64,000 nucleotides of DNA. It comes from Phialophora verrucosa. Its lineage: Eukaryota > Ascomycota > Eurotiomycetes > Chaetothyriales > Herpotrichiellaceae. Below, piece by piece: positions 9,952 through 20,403 of the stretch. The stretch is from positions 2,232,001 to 2,296,000 of the forward strand of contig MSED01000003.1 of assembly GCA_002099365.1 (NCBI GenBank). Direction: 5' to 3'. Positions within the stretch are counted from its first letter, which is position 1. Each line of letters opens with the position of its first letter. Made by a program: the position numbers and the translations under genes. The notes beneath the pieces were generated by a model, which was not told where the DNA came from, did not search any database, and saw nothing but the letters and a program-made list of their open reading frames with translations.

Positions 9952-12900
9952 ATGTCCGTTCTCCCTGCCGAGGTGCAGGGAGCCTTGACCCAGCTCCTCC
10001 AAGCCCTCCAATCGCCCGACAACACTCTCCGCAGTCAAGCCGAGGAACAACTCAACAATGACTGGACTCCCAATCGCCCTGAGGTGTTGTTGATGGGGCT
10101 GGCCGAGCAACTACAGGTCGCGGAGAACCCATCGGTATGTCAGAAGATATTATGGTTGGGCGGATGCTGAGAGATAGCGCCAGACACGATCATTTGCCGC
10201 GGTTCTGTTCCGCAAACAGGCCTCGAAACAGCGCAAAATTCCTCCCGGTAACGAGTCGAAAGAACTCTTCTGGACGCTCAGCGGTGAGGCCAAGGGTGCC
10301 ATCCGGTCAAAGTTACTTGAAGGACTGGCAAGAGAACAGGTCAGTCCCGTGAGGAACAAGATCGGAGATGCAATCGCAGAGATCGCCCGACAGTATGTCG
10401 AGTCTGGTAAGCACTCTGTCACGATTAGTCTCCGTCTCTGGCTAATACAGCACACAGGCGAGAATGAGACGTGGGTCGAGCTGCTCCATGCGTTGTTCCA
10501 AGCAAGTCAGTCCTCCGAACCCGGGATGCGCGAGTGCGCATTTCGAATATTCGCAACGACTCCCGGCGTCATCGAGCGAGAACATGAGGGCGTGGTGCAA
10601 GAGGTGTTCCTCAAGGGTTTCAAAGACAACTCAGTCGACGTAAGATTCGCGACCCAAGCATTTCAAGTGCGACATACTCATTTCTCCAGGTCCGACTGTC
10701 TGCCATCGAAGCATTTACTGCCTTCTTCCATTCCATCAAGAAGAAGACACAGCCAAAATACTACTCTCTGGTCCCCGAAATCCTCAATATTTTGCCCCCC
10801 CTGAAGGAAGCTGGAGATACGGACAATCTTTCTAGGGCCTTAGTGGTCCTCATCGAACTCGCCGAAATATGCCCCAAGATGTTCAAAGCTTTGTTCAACA
10901 ACCTCGTCAAATTCAGCGTTTCGGTCATCCAGGACAAAGAACTGGGTGATCAGACACGTCAGAACGGGTTGGAGCTGATGGCCACTTTCGCCGAATGGGC
11001 CCCTGCCATGTGCAAGAAGGATCCTTCCTACACCACCGATATGGTCACACAATGTCTCAGTTTGATGACAGACATAGGCACCGACGACGACGATGCTGCA
11101 GAGTGGAACGCCACCGAAGATCTCGACGGGGAAGATCAGGAAATGAACCACGTGGCAGGCGAGCAAACCATGGATCGACTGGCAAACAAGCTGGGAGGAC
11201 AGATCATGCTCCCTGCGACCTTCACCTGGCTGCCCAGGATGATGCATTCTGCTTCGTGGAGAGACCGACATGCGGCTCTGATGGCCATCTCCGCCATCTC
11301 AGAAGGTTGTCGAGACCTGATGATTGGCGAGCTTGACAAGGTTCTCGAACTCGTGGTCCCATCGCTGAGAGATCCCCATCCCCGAGTCAGATTTGCGGGA
11401 TGTAACGCTCTGGGCCAGATGAGCACTGACTTTGCAGGACCTATGCAAGAAAAGTATCACCAGGTGGTCCTGACCAACATCATCCCCGTGCTCGAGGCTC
11501 GTGAGCCTCGTGTTCAGGCTCATGCCGCTGCAGCGCTCGTCAACTTCTGCGAGGAGGCAGAAAAGTCGATACTGGAACCTTACCTCGACCAATTACTCAG
11601 TCACCTCCTGCAACTGCTACAGTCCCCCAAGCGATATGTCCAGGAACAAGCACTGTCGACGATAGCCACCATTGCCGACTCCGCTGAGAGCGCTTTTATC
11701 CGGTACTACGACACCTTGATGCCCCTTCTCTTCAATGTCCTGCGATCAGAGCAATCGAAAGAGTATCGCCTGTTGCGTGCCAAAGCCATGGAATGCGCCA
11801 CACTCATCGCACTGGCCGTCGGCAAGGAGAAGATGGGCCAAGATGGCATCACGCTGGTCCAGATCCTGGGCAACATTCAGCAGAACATCGCCGATGATGA
11901 TGATCCGCAATCACAATACTTGCTCCACTGCTGGGGACGAATGTGTAGAGTCCTGGGAAGTGATTTCGTGCCGTACCTCCCGGGCGTCATGCCTCCCCTG
12001 CTCGAGCTCGCCGCCGCAAAGGCTGATATTCAGTTGATTGACAGCGAGGATGAGGCGATAGATGAAGAAGGCTGGGAGTTGGTCCCTCTGAAAGGCAAGG
12101 TAATTGGCATCAAAACGTCAACCTTGGAGGACAAGAACACCTCGATCGAACTCATCACAATCTACGCCCAGATCTTGGAAGCGGACTTTGAACCCTATGT
12201 GGCCGATATCACCGAACGGATCGCTCTGCCTGGACTCGCATTCTTCTTCCACGACCCTGTCCGAGTCTCTTGCGCCAAGCTCGTCCCTCAACTGCTCAAC
12301 TCGATCAAGAAACGCTACGGCGAACAATCACCACAGCTACAGGAGATATGGGCGAAATGCTGCCCTAAAGAGATCGAGATCCTCAGCGCCGAACCCTCCA
12401 TCGACACCCTAGCAGAAATGTACCAATGTTTTTACGAGAGCGTCGAAGTTGTGGGCAAGGGATGTCTCACGCAAGACAACATGGACAAATTCGTCGAGTC
12501 GGTGCAATCCACGCTGGAAGAGTTCCAGAAGCGCGTGCAAGAACGGGCAGAGGAGAGAGCCGCCGACGCGGCGGCAAACCAGGGAGCTGCAGATGCCGAT
12601 GAAGACGACTCTCTCTCCATCCAATATGCCATCGAGGACGACCAGACCCTCCTCTCCGATATGAACAAAGCTTTCCACACGGTGTTCAAGAACATGGGCG
12701 TTGCATTCCTCCCCACATGGCAGCGACTGATGCCCTTTTATGACGGGTTCGCCACCTCCCCGGACCCCATGCAACGCCAGTGGGCGATCTGCATTTTTGA
12801 TGATGTCCTTGAATTCTGCGGTCCACAGTCGTACCAGTACTCGGAGCATATTATCAACCCCCTCATCAACGGCATGCGCGACGAGAATGCCAACAACAGA

Positions 12901-13470
12901 CAAGCCGCGGCCTATGGTGTCGGTGTCGCGGCTCAAAAGGGCGGGGAGCAATGGAGCGATTTTGTCGCCGCGTCCATCGACACGCTTCTCCAGATCACGC
13001 GTGTCCCTAATGCGCGGAGCGATGATGAAGTCTTTGCGACGGAGAATGCATGTGCCGCGGTGGCCAAGATCCTACATTTCAACGCCTCCAAGGTGGTCAA
13101 CCCGCAGGGAATAGTGGAGCAATGGATCGATTCGCTGCCCGTGGTGAACGATGAAGAGGCTGCGCCGTATGCGTATAGTTTCGTCGCGCAATTGATCGAC
13201 CAGTAAGTACACCGCCACGTAGTGTGAGACGATATTCCGGGTCACTGACGTTCCTATCACAGACAAAATCCAGCAGTCTTTACGAAGGCCGCACAGGTGT
13301 TTCACCACATTGCACTTGCGCTTGAGGCCGAGATGATCCAAGGCGCGACGGCCAAGAAGATTGTCGAGAGTGCGAAGGTGTTGGTGGGCAAGACGGGGAT
13401 CAATGCAGAGCAGACTCTGCAGGGTCTGAGCGAGGACGGGCAGAGGACTGTGAGGAGTTATTTCTCATAA
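9952..13470 (+). CDS. PSE1: Importin-beta family karyopherin Kap121/Pse1 (importin-5 type), 5 exons
   Basis: Nuclear import receptor that carries cargo through nuclear pores and releases it on binding Ran-GTP. Exons are 9952-10134, 10184-10406, 10458-10639, 10690-13202 and 13263-13470. They total 3309 nt and encode 1102 residues, matching the roughly 1,090-residue size of yeast Kap121/Pse1. All four introns are 49-60 nt with GTATGT or GTAAG(T) donors. The protein is made of HEAT repeats throughout; recognisable stretches include the N-terminal LLQALQSPDNTLRSQAEEQL helix pair, RDRHAALMAISAISEGC and HPRVRFAGCNALGQMSTDFA, plus the acidic ADEDDSLSIQ loop near residue 900. It is expected to be an essential housekeeping gene. 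Introns cluster in the first fifth of the gene, with one near the 3' end. Confidence 0.96.
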
Positions 13471-14017
13471 TACCGTTTTTGACTACCTGGGATTGGAGAT
13501 GCAGCAGCAGATTAGAGATACAGTGACTAGCTATCATCCAACTTTCGAGATTGTCTTTGAGATTGTCTTTGTGGACGGCCTGCCCATCGACCGAAGTGAA
13601 GTTAAAGTCGAGCGAACCACACAAAACGTCAAGAGCCGCAAAGCAAATCGGAGCGAGTTAGCCATACATCTCTCGCCTGAACCAGCCTGACAAAGGCAAT
13701 GCGATCGATATGTACTGTAAGTCTACTATATTGTTCTTGCGTCAGGGTGATCCAATACGCATGCATGCATGCTTGCATGCAACGCACGCCCGCACTCACG
13801 CCCGCACGTAGGTCAAATCCCGGAAAAACCATCGGTATTCTGATCTCGCCTTCCTTCCCTTGGGTATAAAGCCTATACGTGATGGCAAACAAACGAATAA
13901 ACCCCTTCATCAACCACACCTTTATCGTCGTCGCGGCCCCCTTCAGCCTCAACTGATGCTATACAACTCGTCCTCCCGACGTCCTATATCACCCAGGCGT
14001 CCTCTCTGACAGAGACA
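13471..14017. other. Convergent intergenic region
   Basis: This lies between the 3' ends of the importin gene and SPT7. It contains an alternating ATGC-type tract (GCATGCATGCATGCTTGCATGC) near 13759-13781, followed by CGCACGCCCGCA-like repeats. No gene is seen. Confidence 0.65.
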
Positions 14018-17000
14018 CTACAAGCTCTCTGGACTCATCATGCTTGCGTCGCCATCCCCATTAATCCCATTGGCCTTATGATCACCCACGCCATTCATCC
14101 CAACCGGGTCATCATCTATCATGCCGTCCACGACAAAATCCTCAACAGCAGGTTCCGGCTGGGTATCTTTCTCGACCGCCTGGTTCACGTCCGTGGTTGT
14201 CGTCGCCCTCCCTTTCATCATTGGCTTCGCTTTCTTCTCGGGGCTCCCATCTCCACCAGGTCCGGGCGTACTGGGTGTCGCATTGCCGGGGCCATTCATC
14301 ACGGGTGTCTCGTCCGTCCCGTTCGGATTGCCCTTCTTTTTCCCTGGCGTCGCATTGGCATTCGCAGGGGCACTACTCTTCACGGCGTTCGGCCCCTTCG
14401 CCGGCCCTTTCTTCTGCGGACTCGTGTTGTTATTCTTGAGGGTTCCCTCTCCAATCTTGCCACTTGCCGGAACACGTGGCCGCCCATAGCCGGGCCTCTG
14501 CTTGAGGGGCAACTCCAGATCTTCCACCAGTGGTCGATCTCCATTGTCGTGCAACCGGCGCTTGAACCAATTGCGCATGAGTCCGATCTGATCGTCTACA
14601 TTATCCAGGCTGATTCTCGGCCAGCGCGGCGGTTCCTTGAACATCGACTCCCCAACATCTACCGGTCCAACGGCCTGATTGTGCATACCCAATCTATTCT
14701 GCAGGATGTGGAACGGCACGGTCAAGCTCGCCATTCCAAATTCCTTGTCCAGTCCGAGTTCGCGGAAGCCGAAGAAATCCTCGTCAAGGTCGCCCGCAAA
14801 GTCGCCGCCGACGAATTGTTCGCCGCCGTCGGCAAAGGAACCTTGCCCGTGGGCTGTGTCGTCGGTCAGTGCCGGGCGGAGGAGATCGGCCAGATGCGCT
14901 TTCATGCGGTCGTGCATGGTGGTTAGTTTCGCGGCGAAACGGTCAATGTCCTCACGGGCGTAGAGATCCAGGTCGTTCATAGTCATCCCGCCTGAATGCA
15001 ACGCATGGAGAATTGCTTCCTCGTTGGTATGTGGGGATTTGTAGGTCGTTTCCACCTTTGGGCCTTGTAACCCGGCCACCGTTGTCGTGACCGGAATCTT
15101 GTATTCTTCCTTGTAGCTCACCAGCGCCGTACATAACTTTTGGAAAAAATCCGCTGCGAGATCCGTCATAGCATCTAGCGCTGACGGCTGAAACTCTTCA
15201 AAGCCGGCGTGGAAGAGGATCTTGCCGATAGACCTTTGGAACGCGGCCTTGCACACCCACGGCGCCATCACAGGCCCATCATCACTTACGACATGATTGG
15301 GGATATCCGCCTCGACGAACGGCTCGGCCTGGTACTTCTGAAACTGGTTCTGATAGGTTTGCGACTGCAGCTGCATCTGCTTGACGACGGCGATCTTGGA
15401 AACAACCTTGCGGGTATCCTGCAGCTGACGCATGTTGGCGTCCATCTTCTTGGAGAGTCTGCCTTCGGGTGCGACGAAATAACCGGATGGCACGAGACGC
15501 ATGAACTCCTCGCCGCGATCAATGACTTGCCCTTCGGCGTCCTGTTCCCACTGCAGTCGAGGGTTGATATCCGGGATGGCGGAGAGACAGTCATAGTAGT
15601 CCGGAAGCATGCTTTCTTCCTCGACTTCCATTCCTTCAGCCAGCGATTGCCCGTGCATCTCGGCCTTTCTTTGTCGCTCTGACGCGTCGACGCCGAGCTC
15701 GGCAACGTCGCTCGAAGTAGCCTCTTGTTGCATTCGCTGCCACCTGCGCATCCCTGCTTTGCTTCGCAGCAGTGCAGTTTCTTCAGCATTCAATTTGTCT
15801 CCTCGAAAGAGCTTATGCCGCGCGGCGGCGAGCAACGCACGATCTTTCTTGGTCTTCTGTTTCCAGAGTTTGTAATCTTCGTCTTCATACTCGGGCATCG
15901 GTGCCTGTGAAGGTAAGGCAGGGATATCCAAGTCCATGCCTTCACTTCCAGCGCCGATTACACTTCCAGGGCCATATGGTCCCGCCGGGGTCAACATTCC
16001 AGGTGGCGGTGTTGAATGACCTTGACTTCCGTCAACTTCAGACTCGGCTCGAATACCGTTCTGTACCGAGCTCAATGACTGCAAGACTGGTTTCGTTTCC
16101 GGGACGGGGGTCGTTTCGGGTGGTGCACGCGACGTCGAGCCACCTTTTTTGGCACTCTTCTTGGGAGCTTTACGGCCTCTGGACGACATAATAGGTTCGT
16201 CGTCGCTCTCCTCCGCCTCCGCCTCCAGCTCACCATTGGCGATCTGCTGCCTCCTCTCTTCGGCCTCGACTTCAGCGCGATCTCGAATGACGATATCCGG
16301 AATCAGGGGCACTAGCTTGTCCGTCTCCTTTTGCATGAATAGCGCGTGCTTGCGAAACAGATGGTCGGGATTGCTGTTGAACTTGAGACAGTTCTTCCAT
16401 ATCTGTGTCAAATCGTCGACGAACTCCTTCTTCGACTTGTAGGCAAACTGCTTGAGTTTCTTGGTCATGGTCCCGAGGTCCATGGGGTATTTGATGATGA
16501 GGTAATAGTCTGGGGCGTCCTTCTTCTTGACTGGATTGAGGAAGGGAGTCGAGTGTTCAGTATGTGCTTTCAGTTCAGTCAGGACCTTCTCAGCGGCCTC
16601 GTACAGTTCTTCCTGGCCGACTTTGTCCTCACTGGCCCATTTGCTTCGATTCTTGCGGACCTCGCTCATGAGCGCGCGCAGTTCGGATTCGGTCGCATGC
16701 ACCAAGTTCCGGTGTTCGTCCAAACGGGCAATGAGGTTCTTCAGTGTCAGACTGGATGCGCCGAGGTTGGCCTTGCTCAGACTTCCTTGCTGCGTGGCGG
16801 CATTCTGTCGGCTCGCATGGCCTTCGGCTTCGGCTTCGGCGCGACGCTCCGCCTCGTCAAGACGTTGTTGATCCAACATGGCATCCCGGTCATTTTCCAA
16901 GGTGAAGAACATGGACCGCGACATTTTCTTGACAGTTTCGATCTCCTTGCGCTTAGACTCTTCTAGCTTCTTCCGAGCGTCCTCTGCATCATCTTTCTGT

Positions 17001-17599
17001 TTGATTGCGCCGGTCTTGGAGAGGGTCTTTGCAGGATCGGAGGGAATGGATGGGGGCGGAGCGGGCCTCGGGACCGGCGACGAGGTAGCGTCGGCGACAA
17101 TGTGAACTTTGTTCGGCTTATCCTTAAGAGGGGATGCCTTCGACGCATTGGCGGACTCGTCTTCATCGTCCTCGTCCTCGTCATACTCGTCGTAGTCATC
17201 GTCGTCGTCCAACTTGCGCTTCTTGGATATAGGAGCAGGGATGGGCACGGAGGGTTCCGCGGATTGTCTCTGAGATGCAGCGACGGGAATGCGCCTTTGA
17301 GGGACGACGACCTGTCCGACATCGTTAAAAAGTGTCGCCAGTTTCCCCTCAGTCTCTTGGAAGAGTGCGCGAAAGCGGACTATCTGGGCATCTTCGTCAA
17401 GACTGGCTTCCGGCTCCGCAGGTTGGCCGGACTGGGAACCACCGCTCCCCAGACTGCGCAACTTGAAGGAACTCGGGGTATGGGGTCGGGAGGGTGCTCG
17501 AAGTAGGCCATTCATAAGAGAGTCTCGATGTAAGGAATGCAGCAGTGGTTCATCGTCTGGTGGTTTCTGCGAGTTCGGGGGCGGCCATGATACCGACAT
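14018..17599 (-). CDS. SPT7: SAGA complex subunit Spt7 (bromodomain plus histone-fold), intronless
   Basis: Scaffold subunit of the SAGA histone acetyltransferase coactivator, 1193 residues, nuclear. The ATG at 17599 (MSVSWPPPNSQ) is preferred; the frame continues 26 codons upstream through sequence resembling a leader. In order: a Ser/Pro-rich N-terminus, an acidic run with Lys-rich nuclear localisation (KKRKLDDDDDYDEYDEDEDD), a charged coiled-coil-like stretch, then a bromodomain at roughly residues 330-440 (DYYLIIKYPMDLGTMTKKL and IWKNCLKFNSNPDH with the acetyl-lysine-binding Asn). A bromo-associated histone fold lies near 775-850 (FQRSIGKILFHAGFEEFQ). A long basic/Pro tail follows. This order is the Spt7 architecture. 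The gene is divergent from the VanZ-like gene. Confidence 0.95.
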   Translation of the reverse strand: MSVSWPPPNSQKPPDDEPLLHSLHRDSLMNGLLRAPSRPHTPSSFKLRSLGSGGSQSGQPAEPEASLDEDAQIVRFRALFQETEGKLATLFNDVGQVVVPQRRIPVAASQRQSAEPSVPIPAPISKKRKLDDDDDYDEYDEDEDDEDESANASKASPLKDKPNKVHIVADATSSPVPRPAPPPSIPSDPAKTLSKTGAIKQKDDAEDARKKLEESKRKEIETVKKMSRSMFFTLENDRDAMLDQQRLDEAERRAEAEAEGHASRQNAATQQGSLSKANLGASSLTLKNLIARLDEHRNLVHATESELRALMSEVRKNRSKWASEDKVGQEELYEAAEKVLTELKAHTEHSTPFLNPVKKKDAPDYYLIIKYPMDLGTMTKKLKQFAYKSKKEFVDDLTQIWKNCLKFNSNPDHLFRKHALFMQKETDKLVPLIPDIVIRDRAEVEAEERRQQIANGELEAEAEESDDEPIMSSRGRKAPKKSAKKGGSTSRAPPETTPVPETKPVLQSLSSVQNGIRAESEVDGSQGHSTPPPGMLTPAGPYGPGSVIGAGSEGMDLDIPALPSQAPMPEYEDEDYKLWKQKTKKDRALLAAARHKLFRGDKLNAEETALLRSKAGMRRWQRMQQEATSSDVAELGVDASERQRKAEMHGQSLAEGMEVEEESMLPDYYDCLSAIPDINPRLQWEQDAEGQVIDRGEEFMRLVPSGYFVAPEGRLSKKMDANMRQLQDTRKVVSKIAVVKQMQLQSQTYQNQFQKYQAEPFVEADIPNHVVSDDGPVMAPWVCKAAFQRSIGKILFHAGFEEFQPSALDAMTDLAADFFQKLCTALVSYKEEYKIPVTTTVAGLQGPKVETTYKSPHTNEEAILHALHSGGMTMNDLDLYAREDIDRFAAKLTTMHDRMKAHLADLLRPALTDDTAHGQGSFADGGEQFVGGDFAGDLDEDFFGFRELGLDKEFGMASLTVPFHILQNRLGMHNQAVGPVDVGESMFKEPPRWPRISLDNVDDQIGLMRNWFKRRLHDNGDRPLVEDLELPLKQRPGYGRPRVPASGKIGEGTLKNNNTSPQKKGPAKGPNAVKSSAPANANATPGKKKGNPNGTDETPVMNGPGNATPSTPGPGGDGSPEKKAKPMMKGRATTTTDVNQAVEKDTQPEPAVEDFVVDGMIDDDPVGMNGVGDHKANGINGDGDASMMSPESL

Positions 17600-18044
17600 G
17601 GCCGGGATTGCCCCCGCGTAATAGTGACTGAGGTGCGGATGCCAGCGTGAACTGCAGAATTTCCCGCGCGCGCGCAAGATCAGCGAGATGGCGGCGGGAC
17701 ATCAAAATCGGGGGGCAGGATCTTTGGACGTGCCGGTGATGAGAACTAGGGATTTGAAGAGTGTCAGTGTTGAATTAATCGCGCTGGGTGATGCGCAAGT
17801 TGACGGGTTCTGATGCTGATGTCCTACGGGAAGGACGTTCGAGGTTGAAAGAAGGTATGAGCGAGCAGTCAGTGAGTGGCAGTCCCAGTTGCTCCCGGTC
17901 CAGGTCCCTCGCGGCGCTTCTCCAACTGCAACTTAAACCTCCAGGTGACCTGCGGCCTAAGACTCTCGCATAATATCGGCTACAGTACATGCTGTTGTTC
18001 TGTAGCCAGCTCAGTACTCTCCTCGACGCTGACAATTCGATACA
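17600..18044. other. Divergent promoter region SPT7 / VanZ-like gene
   Basis: A 445-bp shared upstream region between oppositely oriented genes. It contains a GCGCGCGCGC tract near 17669. No TATA box is obvious, and no coding sequence is supported. Confidence 0.55.
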
Positions 18045-18772
18045 ATGCGAATCCGTTTTCCCTTTGCAAGCAAGTTCCCCTCCGGCCCCTTGCCTAGTTA
18101 CGCTCCTGCTAACGTGTCCTAGTCGGCTTCCTGATCCTCCTCCTTTTCTCCTCCAGTCTCGGCCTCCTTCCGTCCTCCTCGCTGCCCTCCACCCCCGCCG
18201 CCGCCCAACCCTACATCCCTTCTCAGTCAGACAAAGCATTACACTTCATCTGTTTCTTCCTCCTCACCGCCGTCTTCTACTTTATATTCGACACCGCGCG
18301 CCGGCGGGTCATCCACTTGACGCTCGTAATATGCACTCTCTTGCTGGGCGTGGGAAGTGAGGTTGCGCAGGGGTTGTTGCCCAACGATCGCGAATTCGAT
18401 GCGTGGGATGTCCTGGCGAATGTCCTCGGGAGTTTGGTCGCGCTGGCCCTAGCGAGCGCATATCATCGACGGTCAGCAGAGCGAAGGCGCCGGGCGAAAT
18501 ACTCTGCTCTGACTGGTGACGGGTTGGAGGGTGAGGATCTAGAGCTCGGCGAGGGTGCTAATGGTGCCCTGAGAGCGGGCGATGACGGACAAGAGACGGG
18601 CGTTGTGCCTACGAGGACTATTGAGGAGGAATTGGACCATTGGGACGAGAATGCTCCGGATGATGCCTGGGATGATGACGATGACACTACCGCGACCCAG
18701 AATACGAAGGTGACGCCCTCCACCAGCTCTGTCGGAAGCGAGGAACCGCCACGCAAGGTTGCCGTCGACTGA
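18045..18772 (+). CDS. VanZ-like family membrane protein, 2 exons with GC-AG intron
   Basis: A small integral membrane protein of 224 residues. Exon 1 is only 25 nt (18045-18069, MRIRFPFA); exon 2 is 18123-18772. The proposed 53-nt intron has the non-canonical donor GCAAGT, a perfect GCTAAC branch site and a CCTAG acceptor. Splicing joins the short start exon in frame to GFLILLLFSSSLG. The protein has about four hydrophobic segments and the VanZ-like core DKALHFICFFLLTAVFYF with GSEVAQGLLP and the acidic FDAWDVLANVLGS motif. A hydrophilic acidic tail of roughly 90 residues (DDAWDDDDDTT) follows. The biochemical role of fungal VanZ-like proteins is not established. Exon 2 is well supported by motif; the start exon depends on the GC-AG intron. 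Confidence 0.8.
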
Positions 18773-20403
18773 TTTGCATATGCTCGTGGGCCAGGATAAG
18801 CGAGATGTAATGTTCATGGGATCGCAGCGGGTTGATATGTGTCCAGAGATATGTACCACTACGCGAATGCTCTCATGACCATGGTGGATGCGTCGGAGAA
18901 TCCACCGAGATCGGAATGAAAATAGAGTATCACGTCCCCTGCTCGTGGTTGCTATGTAGGATCACTACGCTGGTGAGAGTATTGATCTCTTGGTGTTGGG
19001 GCCCTCCGCGAGCTCCTTTGTTGCTTAGACTTCCTGCTCCCTCGCCCCCCCTTTCCCAGTTTTCGACTCGTGGCCATGCAACTGACATCCGGACGCCTGA
19101 TGGGTAGGGACATCCCATGCCACGGCCATACCGTCGGCCTCTCCTCATTTTCGGATCGACTCGATCACATTTTCAACCAAGGTTCATGTCATGCTCTTGC
19201 TCGCCATCGTGTCAACCTTCCGATCCTCACTTATTCGACGTCATCTCGAATGCTCAGCGAAAACAATTGAACCTTCCAATGCTGAATCTGAACGGATTCC
19301 GTCTCACGCCATGACGGTCAACCGTCACTCCCCCACCTGCGCGACGACCGCCCCAGTTTCTGTTTGCCATTTAGCACTCTTGGACCTAAGTGCGACCAAG
19401 GCAGTGGTGGAAGGAAGGTGGCACGTCGCGCTCACATGCGTGCGCAGGCAGAGGGCACTCACTTTGTGTAGAGAAACGGCATGTTTCTCAGCAAGTCGTT
19501 CTGGAGGTTTGAGCTGTCGAGGGACGAGCTTTCTCAGTCTGCGGAGGTTCTTCTTTGCCTCAGGATCGACCTGTGGTTCGCCGAGGGAAGGTTTGGACGT
19601 TTGACTTGTGTTGGCGTTCGTGAGTTGACCGACTCTGTTTCGCGCTTATACTCGCTGATGAGGAGAGGGTATAGTTGTGAACCAGGCGGAGTTGACGATA
19701 GTAGTAGGTGTGAAAGAGAAAGAATGCGGGTGGTTAATAAGACTAGGTGAGGATAGATGTCACTTGCAGGTGAGAGACTTCGAAGTGTTGACTGAAACAA
19801 GACGGGGAAGCAGCTGCATTTAAATCGAGTCTCTTACTGGAAAGTGCAATGCTACGTACATGCCTTACCCAGTACGAATACTTGTCTTGCGTGTGACGAC
19901 CATTCCTCATTTCCCTGCATGGATCAACGAGCAAGAGCGGGCAGCAACGTAGCTATAGGGTCAACCGTAGGACACGGCTCGCCAGAACCCCCGGTGGTCT
20001 TGGATGACGCTTGAGGCAGGCAATCGAATGGCTAGCAGCCCCTCGCCAAGCTCACCACGGTTTCTTGCATCGACAGAAGCAGGGTTTTGGGCCCAGAGGT
20101 TCGATCAAGGCGACGTCGAACAGGAATTCGCGAGTCAACATTGAAAGGGGCGCGAAGTGACGTAGCAATTCGGCAGCGCGTGGCTTAGATCCAGATCGAC
20201 GAGATGTGGCGTCAGATGTGGCGCAGTTGATTTTGGACGAGAATCCGGGGGTACAAGAGTAAAGGCTAAATCTCGAGATACTCAGTCGATGGTGGGACTC
20301 TCTTATGACAAAAGTGCCCTTTTACTCGATCACGCAGGTCGTCAGGCATTTCATTCATGTAGCACACTGACAAACAGCACATTTCGCGAGAAACATTACC
20401 CCA
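18773..20403. other. Convergent intergenic region, no supported gene
   Basis: 1.6 kb between the 3' ends of the VanZ-like and DSN1 genes. Open frames on both strands are short and lack domain character. One minus-strand stretch near 19460-19660 is Lys/Arg-rich and ends at a GTGAGT donor, but no convincing partner exon is visible. Confidence 0.55.

Noticed and set aside
14078..16966. Several long plus-strand frames opposite SPT7
   Set aside because: They are antisense shadows of an intronless coding gene with clear bromodomain and histone-fold motifs on the minus strand.
19460..19660. Lys/Arg-rich minus-strand stretch ending at a GTGAGT donor
   Set aside because: The composition is suggestive but no start exon or downstream exon could be joined in frame.
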